The position numbers and the translations under genes were made by a program. Positions 1 through 7,924 of a stretch of DNA of 43,068 bases are shown in pieces. The stretch is from CAZZGX01 sp964653715 (lineage in GTDB: Bacteria > Patescibacteriota > Minisyncoccia > Ryanbacterales > GWA2-47-10b): the NCBI GenBank assembly GCA_964653715.1, contig CAZZGX010000019.1, positions 1-43,068 on the forward strand, written 5' to 3'. Position 1 is the stretch's first letter; the number at the start of each line of letters is the position of its first letter. The notes beneath the pieces are model-generated. The model did no database searches. It had not been told where the DNA came from and was given only the letters and a program-made list of their open reading frames with translations.

Positions 1-1780
1 TTGATGTGGTGTTATTATTACCGGCCCACGCTCCGACAACAATTGATGGACTATATCCTATGGTCCACGCATCGCGATAGTCATTGGTTGTACCGGTTTT
101 TACGGCAACATTGCCACTTTCAAAATAAAGAGGCGAGCGAGACCCAAATGCGGGGGTACGGGCCTGATTATCAGATAGAATGCTATTTATTGTGTTCACG
201 ACGCGTTCATCCAGTACGCGTCGTGTAGAAATTTTTTCTTCATCAAGAATTTTGTTATCTTTATCTCTCGTCTCTATAATCGCGTGTGTTTCGGCGCGCA
301 TACCCTCGCGGGCAAAAACACCATATGCTCCCGAGAGCTCAAGCAAGCTTACCTCCCCGCCGCCTAAAACGAGCGTGAGCCCGTAGCGCTGAGGGTCGGT
401 AAGGGTACTAATCCCCAAATCCTCCGCGGTATTTATTGAGTCTTTAACGCCCGCAAGATACAACGTTTTCACCGAAGGAACATTAAGCGATTGCGCGAGC
501 GCCGCTCTCATGGTAATTGGGCCGCGAAATTTATCGTCGTAATTTTGCGGAATATACGGCTTGCCGGAAGCCGCGAAATTTGTCTCGAGGTCGAAGAGAA
601 CCGTCTCAGGCGTGTAGCCTTTTTTGAATGCGGTTGCGTATACTATTGGCTTGAACGCCGAACCGGGTTGCCGGCGCGCAAGCGCCACATTAAAATTCCC
701 TTCCCGCTCGAGGTTGAAATAATCACGTGAACCCACCATCGTCAGGATTCGTCCGGTTTTTGGATCAAGTGCTACCAGCGCCTCATTTGAAGCGTTGAAT
801 TTTTTTTCGTTTTCTTTACCAATGCGCGTTATAATTTCCTCCGCTTTTTCTTGGAGCTTGACGTCGAGCGTTGTGATAACTTTCAATCCACCTCTCTCAA
901 CGACATCCTCACCGTACTTTTCGTTTAAAAGTTCGCGCACATACATTACAAAATGTGGCGCGCGGATACCTTGTCGTGCCTGTGGGATAAACGATACCTT
1001 CTCGTTTTTTATTTTCTCAAACTCATCTTTCGTAATAAACCCGTACTCTTTCATTTGGCTTAAAACGGTGTTTTTTCGTTCCTCGAGCTTGTCTCGGTGG
1101 CTCCCGTACGGAGAGTAATATGACGGAGCCTGGGGAAGTGCGGCGAGATACGCCGCCTCGGCTAATGTGAGATCATCTGCCGATTTGTTAAAATATGTCC
1201 TGCTCGCGGCTTCAACGCCGTACGCGTTTGATCCATAGGGAATCTCGTTGAGATATAAATTTAAAATTTCATCTTTTGAGTATTTTGATTCAAGTTTAAC
1301 GGCGATAATTAATTCTTTTATTTTTCTTAGGAGAGTATGCTCCGGCGTTAGGAGAGTGTTTTTGACAAGTTGCTGAGTGATTGTCGATCCTCCGCTCCCG
1401 ATTTCTTTCCCTTGGAATCCGTTGAGAAGTAAAACACGCAACAGGGACAGCGGTTGAAACCCGCGGTGCGAATAAAATGCATGATCCTCGATTGCGATCG
1501 TGGCGTTTTTTACATTTTTCGAGATTTGGTCAAATGGCACCACCGTGCGCCGTTCCTCTCCATGGATTTCCCAGAGAAGGGTTTCGCCCGTCTGATCATA
1601 AATTTTTGTCGACTGTGAGACCTCGCGTTTCTCAAAGTTGTTGATACTCGGCACCTCGGTAAGCGTATAGAGAACAACAACAACAAGGAGACCAACCGCG
1701 AGGAGGCCTCCTACGAAAAGAGCGAATACAATTTTCTTTTTTGAACGCCTCTTTCGAAACACGGACCCATCATATCCCAA
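1..1780 (-). CDS. Class A penicillin-binding protein (PBP1A family), C-terminus beyond window
   Basis: Bifunctional peptidoglycan synthase: a GT51 glycosyltransferase polymerises lipid II and a transpeptidase cross-links it outside the membrane. Read on the reverse strand the frame is open for 593 codons and leaves the window at base 1. It shows a basic N-terminus, one transmembrane helix (about residues 18-40), the GT51 signature EDHAFYSHRG, the QQLVKN and RKIKE blocks, then the transpeptidase motifs SAFK (Ser about residue 374), SLN and KTGTT (about residue 561), so both active sites look intact. I chose TTG at 1778-1780 because AAAGGTGG lies just upstream and no in-frame ATG exists before the membrane helix; GTG at 1760-1762 is the alternative. 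The family is usually 700-850 aa, so 100-250 residues are missing only because of the window edge. Confidence 0.93.
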   Translation of the reverse strand, partial: MGYDGSVFRKRRSKKKIVFALFVGGLLAVGLLVVVVLYTLTEVPSINNFEKREVSQSTKIYDQTGETLLWEIHGEERRTVVPFDQISKNVKNATIAIEDHAFYSHRGFQPLSLLRVLLLNGFQGKEIGSGGSTITQQLVKNTLLTPEHTLLRKIKELIIAVKLESKYSKDEILNLYLNEIPYGSNAYGVEAASRTYFNKSADDLTLAEAAYLAALPQAPSYYSPYGSHRDKLEERKNTVLSQMKEYGFITKDEFEKIKNEKVSFIPQARQGIRAPHFVMYVRELLNEKYGEDVVERGGLKVITTLDVKLQEKAEEIITRIGKENEKKFNASNEALVALDPKTGRILTMVGSRDYFNLEREGNFNVALARRQPGSAFKPIVYATAFKKGYTPETVLFDLETNFAASGKPYIPQNYDDKFRGPITMRAALAQSLNVPSVKTLYLAGVKDSINTAEDLGISTLTDPQRYGLTLVLGGGEVSLLELSGAYGVFAREGMRAETHAIIETRDKDNKILDEEKISTRRVLDERVVNTINSILSDNQARTPAFGSRSPLYFESGNVAVKTGTTNDYRDAWTIGYSPSIVVGAWAGNNNTTS

Positions 1781-1797
1781 AATCCACCTTTCTTCTA

Positions 1798-1914
1798 CTA
1801 CATGTCTACTTCGTCGTTGAATACTTCATCGTCGTCCGTATCCTCGTCTTCGAGCTCGTCTTCTTCATCTTCGTCCACATCGTCCTCCAGATTTTCGTTT
1901 TGGTACGTACGCAT
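1798..1914 (-). CDS. Tiny highly acidic hypothetical protein (38 aa)
   Basis: An ATG-to-TAG frame of 38 codons lies between ruvC and the penicillin-binding protein, ending 17 nt before the PBP start. More than half of its residues are Asp or Glu (run around DEDEEDELEDED), with almost no basic residues. No domain is recognisable and there is no clear ribosome binding site. It could be a small acidic protein cotranscribed with the PBP, or a chance ORF; the unusual composition and its fit in the gene gap are the only support. Confidence 0.4.
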   Translation of the reverse strand: MRTYQNENLEDDVDEDEEDELEDEDTDDDEVFNDEVDM

Positions 1915-2012
1915 TGTTGAAAAATTCATTCGAAATGACTTTTTAATTTCTTAGAATTCACCGACCTTGGGTTATAGAAAGAAAATACCTACTTCGAACC
2001 CGAAGAGCAAAT

Positions 2013-2032
2013 AAAAGTTGTGGATAACTTTT
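2013..2032. terminator. Small hairpin containing a perfect DnaA-box sequence
   Basis: AAAAGTT and AACTTTT form a 7-bp stem with a 6-nt loop just downstream of the ruvC stop, so it may be a weak terminator for the minus-strand cluster. The same bases contain TTATCCACA on the minus strand (2019-2027), which matches the bacterial DnaA-box consensus exactly. With a single box and no AT-rich unwinding region I do not call an origin. Confidence 0.35.
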
Positions 2033-2041
2033 ACCCCCGAA

Positions 2042-2503
2042 TTACTTAGCAACCATAAGGCATAACGCGAGCGCATCCAGGGCGTCGTCAGATGATATCT
2101 CCTCCTTTATATGAAGGATATTTTTTACTACCCACGCAACTTGGCGTTTTTCAGCTCTCCCGTTGCCCGTTAAGCTCATTTTGACTTCAAGCGGCGTATA
2201 TTCTCGTATTTCAATATTGAGATTTCTCAGGGTCCACAGGATTGCCCCGCGCGACTCGGATACCGCAATCGCGGTTTTTTTATTCTTTCCAAAAAATAAC
2301 TTTTCGATGACCGCGCGCCCGGGGTTTTCTTTTTTGATGATCGATTGAATTTCTTTCACAATGAGAGCGATCCGATCTGGATGGGGAAGATCTTTCGATG
2401 TTTTAATACAGCCACAGGATCGGTACGACACGGTACTTCCTTGATATTCAACCAAACCCCAGCCCACGCGCTCAATTCCGGGGTCAATGCCGAGTACAAT
2501 CAT
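2042..2503 (-). CDS. ruvC: Holliday junction endonuclease RuvC
   Basis: RuvC is the dimeric, metal-dependent resolvase that cuts Holliday junctions processed by RuvAB. The 153-aa product has the RNase H-like fold signatures: D7 in GIDPG, E67 in VIEKLF, and D140/D143 in SSDDALDALAL, which match the four acidic catalytic residues of the family. Length is slightly short of the usual 160-175 aa, the tail after the last catalytic helix being trimmed. Its ATG overlaps the stop of the yebC-like gene (ATGA), so the two are translationally coupled. The ruvB / yebC / ruvC grouping is common, although ruvA is elsewhere in this window. Confidence 0.97.
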   Translation of the reverse strand: MIVLGIDPGIERVGWGLVEYQGSTVSYRSCGCIKTSKDLPHPDRIALIVKEIQSIIKKENPGRAVIEKLFFGKNKKTAIAVSESRGAILWTLRNLNIEIREYTPLEVKMSLTGNGRAEKRQVAWVVKNILHIKEEISSDDALDALALCLMVAK

Positions 2504-3045
2504 ACTTCACGATTATTCGCGTATATTTCCTGAACGTCGTCGTACTCGTCCAGCACTTCCATGAGCTTTAAGAGTGCCGCCTCGTCGTTAGGTGAAAGCT
2601 CTATCATCCCGTAGTCTCGCGGCTCCCATTCATTTTCTTTTTTTTCAAACGCCCATAGCACGCTCCCGGGGTTTGCCCACTTGCCCGCGTTTTCGCCAAG
2701 CGCATGTTTTATTTCGTTTGATGTTCGGTTGTTGTTGTCCGTAATCCCGGTAATAATAAGCGCAGTGCCTCCCGGTCCGTAGGCTTCGTAAATAAACTCT
2801 TGAAGTGTTACCTCTCCGTCACCCGCTCCTTTTTTAATCGCGCGTTCGATATTGTCGTTCGGCATATTCGCTTCGCGAGCTTTGGCGATTGCCGCGCGAA
2901 GCGTCGGGTTTGAGTTTGGATCAGAACCTTTTTCGCGCGCGGCGATTGAAATAAGTCCGGCGAATTTTCCAAATACCTTCGCCTTGCGAACGTCAGTGAT
3001 CGCCTTTTTGTGTTTTATTTGCGCCCATTTTGAATGCCCGGACAT
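2500..3045 (-). CDS. yebC: YebC/TACO1-family protein, shortened form lacking domain 3
   Basis: The family includes YebC regulators and the TACO1/YeeN translation factors that act at the ribosome on polyproline stretches. The N-terminal signature MSGHSKWAQIKHKK, the helical domain with PNDNIERAIKKG and the domain-2 motif YEAYGPGGTALII are all present, as is the terminal DEYDDVQEIYAN motif. The protein is only 181 aa against about 240-250 aa in the family: after GSVLWAFEKK (near residue 135) it jumps to the closing DDVQE segment, so the roughly 65-residue inserted third domain is absent. The frame is clean with no sign of a frameshift. It is the middle gene of ruvB-yebC-ruvC and couples to ruvC by ATGA. 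Confidence 0.92.
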   Translation of the reverse strand: MSGHSKWAQIKHKKAITDVRKAKVFGKFAGLISIAAREKGSDPNSNPTLRAAIAKAREANMPNDNIERAIKKGAGDGEVTLQEFIYEAYGPGGTALIITGITDNNNRTSNEIKHALGENAGKWANPGSVLWAFEKKENEWEPRDYGMIELSPNDEAALLKLMEVLDEYDDVQEIYANNREV

Positions 3046-3096
3046 GGTGAAAAATAACTTATTCTAAAACTCTTTCGTTTTCTCGGAACGTTATTA

Positions 3097-4101
3097 TTAA
3101 AAGAGCCCCCTTGTCTCGGGAATATCGAGGTGCCGGTACGCGGCGCTCGTGGCAACCCTGCCGCGCGATGTCCGCTCTATAAAGCCAAGGCGAAGGAGAT
3201 ATGGCTCGTGAATTTCCTCAATCGTACTCGTTTCTTCGGATGTTGCCGCGGCAAGCGTTGTAAGGCCCACCGGCCCACCGTTGAATTTACGAATAAGAGT
3301 TTCAAGAAGCCGTCGGTCTCCGATCTCTAGCCCAACCTCGTCAATATCAAGGAGCTCGAGCGCCATCTTCGCGATTTTTTGCGAGACGTGCCCATCACCC
3401 TTAACGGTTGCCACGTCGCGGCAGCGTTTCAAGAGCTGGTTCGCAACACGCGGCGTAAAGCGACTTCGTTTGGCGATCTCTTCCACGGCCTCATTGTCGA
3501 TCGAAATCCCGAGAATAGCGGCTGATCGCTTGATGATTTTCTCGACATTTTCCGTTGTATAAAATTCGAGGCGGTATATTCCTCCGGAAAAACGCGAGCG
3601 GAGCGGCGAGGAGAGGAGCGCGATACGCGTGGTGGCAGCAACCAACGTAAATGGCGGGAGATCGAGCTGGATAGTACGAGCCGCGGGCCCCTTGCCGATA
3701 ATAATATCAAGCGAGCGCGCCTCCATCGCGGGGTACAATATCTCCTCGATGAGCTTGTTGAGTCGGTGAGCCTCATCGATAAAAAGAATATCATTGTCCG
3801 AAAGATTGGTAAGGATCGAAGCAAGATCCCCGACCCGTTCTATCGCGGGACCCGAGGTTATCTTCATTTGCGTTTCCATTTCACGGGCAATGAGGTGTGC
3901 TAAAGTAGTTTTCCCGAGACCGGCGGGTCCGTAAAAAAGAATGTGTTCAAGGGGCGTTCCTCGCGTTTTTGTGGCATCAATTAAAATCCTCAAGTTATCC
4001 TTGATGCCTTTTTGCCCGATATACTCATCCCACCGGGAGGGCCGGAGAGTGCTGTCGAGCGACACGTCTTCATTTTTTGATTGGTTGGTTGGGCTTGACA
4101 T
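3097..4101 (-). CDS. ruvB: Holliday junction branch-migration ATPase RuvB
   Basis: RuvB is the hexameric AAA+ motor that, with RuvA, drives branch migration. The 334-aa product has Walker A GPAGLGKTT, Walker B LFIDEAHRL, sensor AATTR, the arginine finger segment PLRSRF, and the winged-helix end RGRVATSAAYRHL. The open frame extends upstream to 4305, but those 68 codons are Pro/Gly/Asp-rich, lie over a large palindrome and do not resemble RuvB. The ATG at 4099-4101, followed by the normal N-terminal region before RPSRWDEYIGQ, gives the usual family length. An AT-rich TATTGTATAT stretch lies about 20 nt upstream and could be its -10. Confidence 0.96.
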   Translation of the reverse strand: MSSPTNQSKNEDVSLDSTLRPSRWDEYIGQKGIKDNLRILIDATKTRGTPLEHILFYGPAGLGKTTLAHLIAREMETQMKITSGPAIERVGDLASILTNLSDNDILFIDEAHRLNKLIEEILYPAMEARSLDIIIGKGPAARTIQLDLPPFTLVAATTRIALLSSPLRSRFSGGIYRLEFYTTENVEKIIKRSAAILGISIDNEAVEEIAKRSRFTPRVANQLLKRCRDVATVKGDGHVSQKIAKMALELLDIDEVGLEIGDRRLLETLIRKFNGGPVGLTTLAAATSEETSTIEEIHEPYLLRLGFIERTSRGRVATSAAYRHLDIPETRGLF

Positions 4102-4216
4102 TTTCTCGTTTTTGATATACAATAGTGAGCGTTCTTTTGAATTTTCCTCGGAAGTCTCCGGGCAAATGAGGTTATCCTTATCTGGGCCATCTTTTAGTTT
4201 CGGACAATCTGGTCCC

Positions 4217-4260
4217 CTCCCTCTATCGTATAGAAGGCCTTCTTTGTACGCTAGAGGGAG
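4217..4260. repeat. 44-nt near-perfect palindrome upstream of ruvB
   Basis: CTCCCTCTA at 4217-4225 and TAGAGGGAG at 4252-4260 form the outer arms, followed inwards by CGTA/TACG and AGAAGG/CCTTCT, so 19 pairs form with one mismatch and one small asymmetry. It lies in the 245-nt gap between the pilB stop and the ruvB start. It could be an operator, an mRNA hairpin or a small palindromic repeat. Confidence 0.6.
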
Positions 4261-4294
4261 TGGGTCGCTCGATTGTTCCTCGAAGGGGCTCTCA

Positions 4295-4317
4295 GCCCCC
4301 TGCACCCATGCGGGGGC
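4295..4317 (-). other. GC-rich hairpin after pilB
   Basis: GCCCCC at 4295-4300 pairs with GGGGGC at 4312-4317, with an inner GCA/TGC pair and a CCCA loop. A second small stem (CCCG/CGGG) lies even closer to the pilB stop. No U-run follows on the minus strand, so this is a poor intrinsic terminator; it may be an attenuator or an mRNA-stability hairpin. Confidence 0.4.
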
Positions 4318-4346
4318 ACGTTGCCCGGAGGCTTCTCGGGAAAAAT

Positions 4347-6017
4347 CTAAATACCAATGACGCGCTCGAATTCGGCGAACGTGGTAAGCCCCGCTAAAAT
4401 TTTGAGAATTCCGTCTTGCTCAATCGTCAACATGCCCTGTTTCACCGCGGCTTCGCGAACTTCCGCTTCCGATGGGTTTTTCAGAATCATGAGTTCAATC
4501 TGGTCGTCAATGACAAACGCTTCAAATACTCCCTGTCGTCCCTTGTAGCCCGTGTGGTTGCAAAGGTCGCAGCCCGCGGCTTCAAATATTTGGATCGCAT
4601 CGAGCGATGGGCGAGTATATTCTTTTGGAAGCGTTTCAATTGCCGTATGAATCGTCGTTGATTGATCTTCGGTAGGCACCGAAGATTTTTTGCAGTGAAC
4701 GCAGAGAATTCGAACAAGCCGCTGGGCAATCGCCACGTTGATAGCGGGCGCTATGATATTTGCGGCAACCCCAAGATCGATCAAGCGCGGGATGGTGCCC
4801 GCGGCGCTATTGGTATGAAGTGTCGAAAAAACCAAGTGTCCCGTAAGCGACGCGTGCATCGCAATCTCGGCCGTTTCACGATTCCTGATCTCACCCACAA
4901 GAATAATATCCGGGTCTTGCCGCACGATTGCCGAAAGTCCGTTTTCAAATGTGTATCCTGCGTCCTTCGAAACCTGTGTTTGGGAAATTTCTCCAAGATG
5001 GTATTCGATCGGGTCTTCAATAGTTATAATTTTAATGCCGGGTTCTTCCCGCGCTTTTTTGATAAACGCGTAGAGTGTCGTTGTCTTTCCGGATCCGGTG
5101 GGACCGGTCGTAATAATCATTCCGTTTGGGCGTTTGAGCTCGTGCTCGACAATTTTATACACCGGCGGCTGCATGCCAAGATTTTCAAACGTGAGCGAGA
5201 TTGCTTTTGGATGCAGAACACGAAGCACGGCTGATTCCCCATATGGCCCGGGGAGGATAGAGACGCGAACCTCGACGTCAACCTCCGGCGTATGAATGGT
5301 AAAGCGTCCATCTTGCGAGCGGTCGTGGACGTTGAGCTTCATTTCGGAAACCAGCTTGATGCGCGAGAGAAGTGGCCGCAGCATCTCCGGCGGGAAATCA
5401 ATAATATCTTCAAGAATGCCGTCGAGTCGGAGTCTCAAACGAACCACCTTCTCTTGTGCTTCAATGTGAACGTCTGACGCCTCAAGCTGGTAGGCGCCCG
5501 CGAGAACATATTCGAGAATTTCCGTAACCCGCGATCCAGCCCGTTTCAGAATGTTTGTTTCAAGGTAGTCTTTAAGCTCGCGCGTGTTGTGAACTTTATC
5601 TTTAAATTCTTTTACATTTCCCTTCGAAACATCCACGATATTCGAAGTCACCTGCACTTCCTTAGGAATTTCCTGATAGCGTGCCCAGACGCGCTCGAGC
5701 CCGGGGAGTGACGCCATGAAGATCTGCGGCACCCAGCCCTCGCGTCGGAGCTCCTCAACCGCTTCCTTGAGAGAATCGAGATTCGGGTTTTTGACGGCAA
5801 TCTGAATTTTTTTGCCCGCAGACTGGATAATGGCAAGCCCGATACCTCGGGCTTTTTCCTCCGGAATAATTTTTAAAACATCGAGATCAATTGAGACACG
5901 CGAAAGATCAAGATAGGGGACTTTGTATTTTTGTGCGAGCAGGCGCGCCAGCTCTTCCGCCTCTTTTTTTTCTATGCCTTTAATTTTCTCGCGCCGTTTT
6001 TCTTCGTCAAATGCCAC
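4347..6017 (-). CDS. pilB: Type IV pilus assembly / type II secretion ATPase PilB (GspE)
   Basis: Hexameric cytoplasmic ATPase that powers pilus extension. The 556-aa product has an N-terminal MshEN-like domain (about residues 15-120), Walker A GPTGSGKTTT (305-314), the Asp box IEDPIE (333-338), Walker B IILVGEIRN (371-379), the His box LVFSTLHTN (395-403), and a zinc-binding pair of CxxC motifs (C439/C442 and CDLC near 487), all as in PilB/GspE. The start is GTG at 6015-6017: a TACAAT hexamer ends 6 nt upstream and there is no Shine-Dalgarno sequence, so a leaderless mRNA is likely. No other pilus gene is in the window, so partners such as PilC, PilT and pilins must lie elsewhere. Confidence 0.96.
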   Translation of the reverse strand: MAFDEEKRREKIKGIEKKEAEELARLLAQKYKVPYLDLSRVSIDLDVLKIIPEEKARGIGLAIIQSAGKKIQIAVKNPNLDSLKEAVEELRREGWVPQIFMASLPGLERVWARYQEIPKEVQVTSNIVDVSKGNVKEFKDKVHNTRELKDYLETNILKRAGSRVTEILEYVLAGAYQLEASDVHIEAQEKVVRLRLRLDGILEDIIDFPPEMLRPLLSRIKLVSEMKLNVHDRSQDGRFTIHTPEVDVEVRVSILPGPYGESAVLRVLHPKAISLTFENLGMQPPVYKIVEHELKRPNGMIITTGPTGSGKTTTLYAFIKKAREEPGIKIITIEDPIEYHLGEISQTQVSKDAGYTFENGLSAIVRQDPDIILVGEIRNRETAEIAMHASLTGHLVFSTLHTNSAAGTIPRLIDLGVAANIIAPAINVAIAQRLVRILCVHCKKSSVPTEDQSTTIHTAIETLPKEYTRPSLDAIQIFEAAGCDLCNHTGYKGRQGVFEAFVIDDQIELMILKNPSEAEVREAAVKQGMLTIEQDGILKILAGLTTFAEFERVIGI

Positions 6018-6023
6018 GCGTTT

Positions 6024-6029
6024 ATTGTA
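6024..6029 (-). promoter_or_regulatory. -10 box of pilB (leaderless)
   Basis: TACAAT on the minus strand ends 6 nt before the GTG start of pilB, so transcription should begin at or next to the start codon. Confidence 0.6.
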
Positions 6030-6031
6030 CC

Positions 6032-6865
6032 TTACTCGATACCCCGCAGCAATTTACGAACTTCAGTTTCGGCCTCGATGAAATTTAAGTACCGCGGAAG
6101 AGAAATAAATTCGTGGTTTGAGATAATTTCGCCGAAGCGTCCGGCAATTTCGGCGAGGCGCGCGGGGTCACTCGTCCAAATGATACCATCCACCCCCTCA
6201 TCTTCCTGAGATTGCCAGAAAATAACAACAAGGCGTGGAAGTAAGATAATTTTTTGAAGGATCGCGATAAGCCCAGGGATCGTCCCCGGCCGGAGACTGG
6301 TTTTTGAGAAGTCGTCATGTGAGATAAAAGACCAGAGAACGCCGGCTTCAACGTCTTCTCGCGCGCGCGCGAGAAGACGCCCGAGAAGACCGATGGCCGA
6401 TGTCCCAAGCTTATCCGTCCCCGACTCGGGTAGCCACATGTGGCGTACCGAACCTTTTCGCGGAAACGACTCAATAAAACGCTCCGCCTCTTTTTGGGAA
6501 GGGAAGCCGACCGAAATAATCAAATCAGCCGATGGAATGTGCTCTTCAAAATGAATCGCGTTCTTGTCGAAGCGGTGTTTGTGCGAGAGATAGATAACAA
6601 GCCTATGCTCATCTTTTTCATATCGTAGCTCTTCTACGGGAGAGACTTCCGTATCAACAACAATCGAGAACTCTTTTTTCCCGGACGGAGCTCCAAAAAC
6701 GTCTTCCCAGACCGCCTCCTTTTCTTCGGACGCTATAATGTGTGTTTTTTCGGGCGCCAGTTTCTGCAGCTGGAGTGCCGCCAAATAGTCCTTATCGAGC
6801 GCGTTCCCGGGGAGTACCAAAAGTACCGAGGTTGCCTCATCAATCGCGCTTTTATACTCGTTCAT
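6032..6865 (-). CDS. Hypothetical protein upstream of pilB, possibly a degenerate DHH-fold protein
   Basis: A 277-aa cytoplasmic protein with no signal peptide or membrane helix. Its start (ATSVLLVLPGNALDKDYLAALQ) looks like the first beta-alpha unit of DHH-family phosphoesterases (the RecJ/NrnA fold). The conserved metal-binding DHD and DHH motifs are not recognisable, so if it is related it is probably not a nuclease; this is a weak similarity seen by eye. The ATG is directly preceded by TTGGAGG, an unusually tight spacing. It is followed after 14 nt by pilB, which has its own -10 box, and is divergent from the secreted-protein gene at 6958. Confidence 0.6.
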   Translation of the reverse strand: MNEYKSAIDEATSVLLVLPGNALDKDYLAALQLQKLAPEKTHIIASEEKEAVWEDVFGAPSGKKEFSIVVDTEVSPVEELRYEKDEHRLVIYLSHKHRFDKNAIHFEEHIPSADLIISVGFPSQKEAERFIESFPRKGSVRHMWLPESGTDKLGTSAIGLLGRLLARAREDVEAGVLWSFISHDDFSKTSLRPGTIPGLIAILQKIILLPRLVVIFWQSQEDEGVDGIIWTSDPARLAEIAGRFGEIISNHEFISLPRYLNFIEAETEVRKLLRGIE

Positions 6866-6905
6866 CCTCCAATTCCTACCACGCTTTTTTGGCTTTCCAT
6901 AGCCC

Positions 6906-6934
6906 TTGACTTTTATCTATTTTAGTAGTATAAT
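6906..6934 (+). promoter_or_regulatory. Consensus promoter for the secreted Gly/Tyr/His-rich protein
   Basis: TTGACT at 6906-6911, a 17-bp spacer, and a perfect TATAAT at 6929-6934. It is followed by a short leader with GAAAGGAG at 6943-6950, 7 nt before the ATG. Confidence 0.85.
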
Positions 6935-6957
6935 GGTACTTAGAAAGGAGATTGAAA

Positions 6958-7389
6958 ATGAAGCGGACGGTTGCTTTGGTTTTCATGGTAATCCTTGCTA
7001 TTTGCGCAAACGCCGATGCCGGCGGGAAACAGCAGAGGACAACGAGTAACTCGAGCGGAACACGGGGATACGCCGGCCATGGAGGCGGGAGGGCGCACGG
7101 TCACGGTGGCCCAAGGGTAGTGGTAAGGAATTACCACTACCATAACCACGGGTACAGATACCCCTACTACAGCTATGGGTACGGATATCCAGTATATCTA
7201 GCGCCCGCGTACCCGACGTACAACCCGTATCCGCAGCCTAGAGTCTACGGGTCGCCAACCGTACACCATCCCGGAATTCTCGACTACGTCGTGATCATGC
7301 CGCTACAGCTCTTGTTTGGCCGCGACGAGGTTATCGAGGAGGACGAGGAAATTAGAGAGGAGGAAGAAGGAAAAGATCAAAATCGTTGA
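6958..7389 (+). CDS. Secreted Gly/His/Tyr-rich protein with an acidic tail
   Basis: A 143-aa protein of unknown function. Residues 1-20 form a classical signal peptide (MKRT, hydrophobic core, then NADAGG). The mature part is low complexity: GHGGG/HGHGG repeats, a Tyr/Pro-rich stretch (YYSYGYGYP), one hydrophobic segment near VVIMPLQLLF, and a Glu-rich C-terminus. An in-frame TTG two codons earlier (6952) was rejected because GAAAGGAG is spaced 7 nt from the ATG. It has a strong promoter, a strong Shine-Dalgarno sequence and its own terminator, so it is a monocistronic, probably well-expressed envelope or surface protein. Clustered His and Tyr could bind metals, but nothing in the sequence proves this. 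Confidence 0.85.
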   Translation: MKRTVALVFMVILAICANADAGGKQQRTTSNSSGTRGYAGHGGGRAHGHGGPRVVVRNYHYHNHGYRYPYYSYGYGYPVYLAPAYPTYNPYPQPRVYGSPTVHHPGILDYVVIMPLQLLFGRDEVIEEDEEIREEEEGKDQNR

Positions 7390-7401
7390 AGAAGCAGTAT
7401 G

Positions 7402-7439
7402 GGTGGATTTCGCAAAGCGGGATCCACCTTTTTCTTTTT
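7402..7439 (+). terminator. Intrinsic terminator
   Basis: GGTGGAT at 7402-7408 pairs with ATCCACC at 7422-7428, followed by an 11-nt T-rich tract with a single C. It ends the transcript of the secreted protein. Confidence 0.9.
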
Positions 7440-7468
7440 GTGCTAGTCTAGAAATAAAGATTTTCAGT

Positions 7469-7924
7469 ATGCGCTCGAAGTCCTACGTAACCAAAAGCCC
7501 TACGGAAACCGAAACACTCGGGCAATTTCTTGCCGAAGAACTGCGGCACGCGGATATCAAAAGAAACGGCGCCCTTTTCGTTTTGCTCAAAGGGGAGCTT
7601 GGCTCGGGGAAGACGACTTTTGCCAAAGGATTTGCCCGAGGCCTCGGCATCACGGAAAAAATTTTATCTCCTACATTTGTTCTCATGAAACCCTATCCAC
7701 TCTCTCGCTCTGTTTTCAAGCGCCTGTGGCATATCGATTGCTATCGGCTTAAAGAATCAAAGGAGCTTCTTGTGGTCGGGTTCGATCATATCAAAAAAAA
7801 TCACGAGAATCTCCTTCTCATTGAGTGGCCCGAGAAAATTCTCCCATTGATTGCGCGCGACACGCTCTCCATATCATTTTCCCATTTTTCGGTGACCGAG
7901 CGCCACCTCACAATTTCGGCATGA
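7469..7924 (+). CDS. tsaE: tRNA t6A biosynthesis ATPase TsaE
   Basis: TsaE is the small P-loop ATPase that works with TsaD and TsaB to make t6A37 on ANN-decoding tRNAs. The 151-aa product has Walker A GELGSGKTTF (42-51), LSPTFVLM following the P-loop domain, and HIDCYRL / LLIEWPEK typical of the family. The ATG at 7469 gives the normal family length; the frame stays open further upstream, but that stretch lies across the terminator of the previous gene. Its stop overlaps the polA ATG (ATGA). Its partner TsaD is at 24190-25236 in the same window; TsaB was not seen here. Confidence 0.94.
   Translation: MRSKSYVTKSPTETETLGQFLAEELRHADIKRNGALFVLLKGELGSGKTTFAKGFARGLGITEKILSPTFVLMKPYPLSRSVFKRLWHIDCYRLKESKELLVVGFDHIKKNHENLLLIEWPEKILPLIARDTLSISFSHFSVTERHLTISA

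Noticed and set aside
2013..2032. Origin of replication
   Set aside because: Only one DnaA box, no AT-rich unwinding element, no dnaA or dnaN nearby.
4102..4305. A 68-codon N-terminal extension of RuvB
   Set aside because: The residues are unlike any RuvB, lie over a large palindrome, and the usual length is reached from the ATG at 4101.
5117..5311. Short ORFs opposite or out of frame with pilB, polA, valS and similar long genes
   Set aside because: They show no motifs and disappear once the conserved gene in the other frame is accepted.
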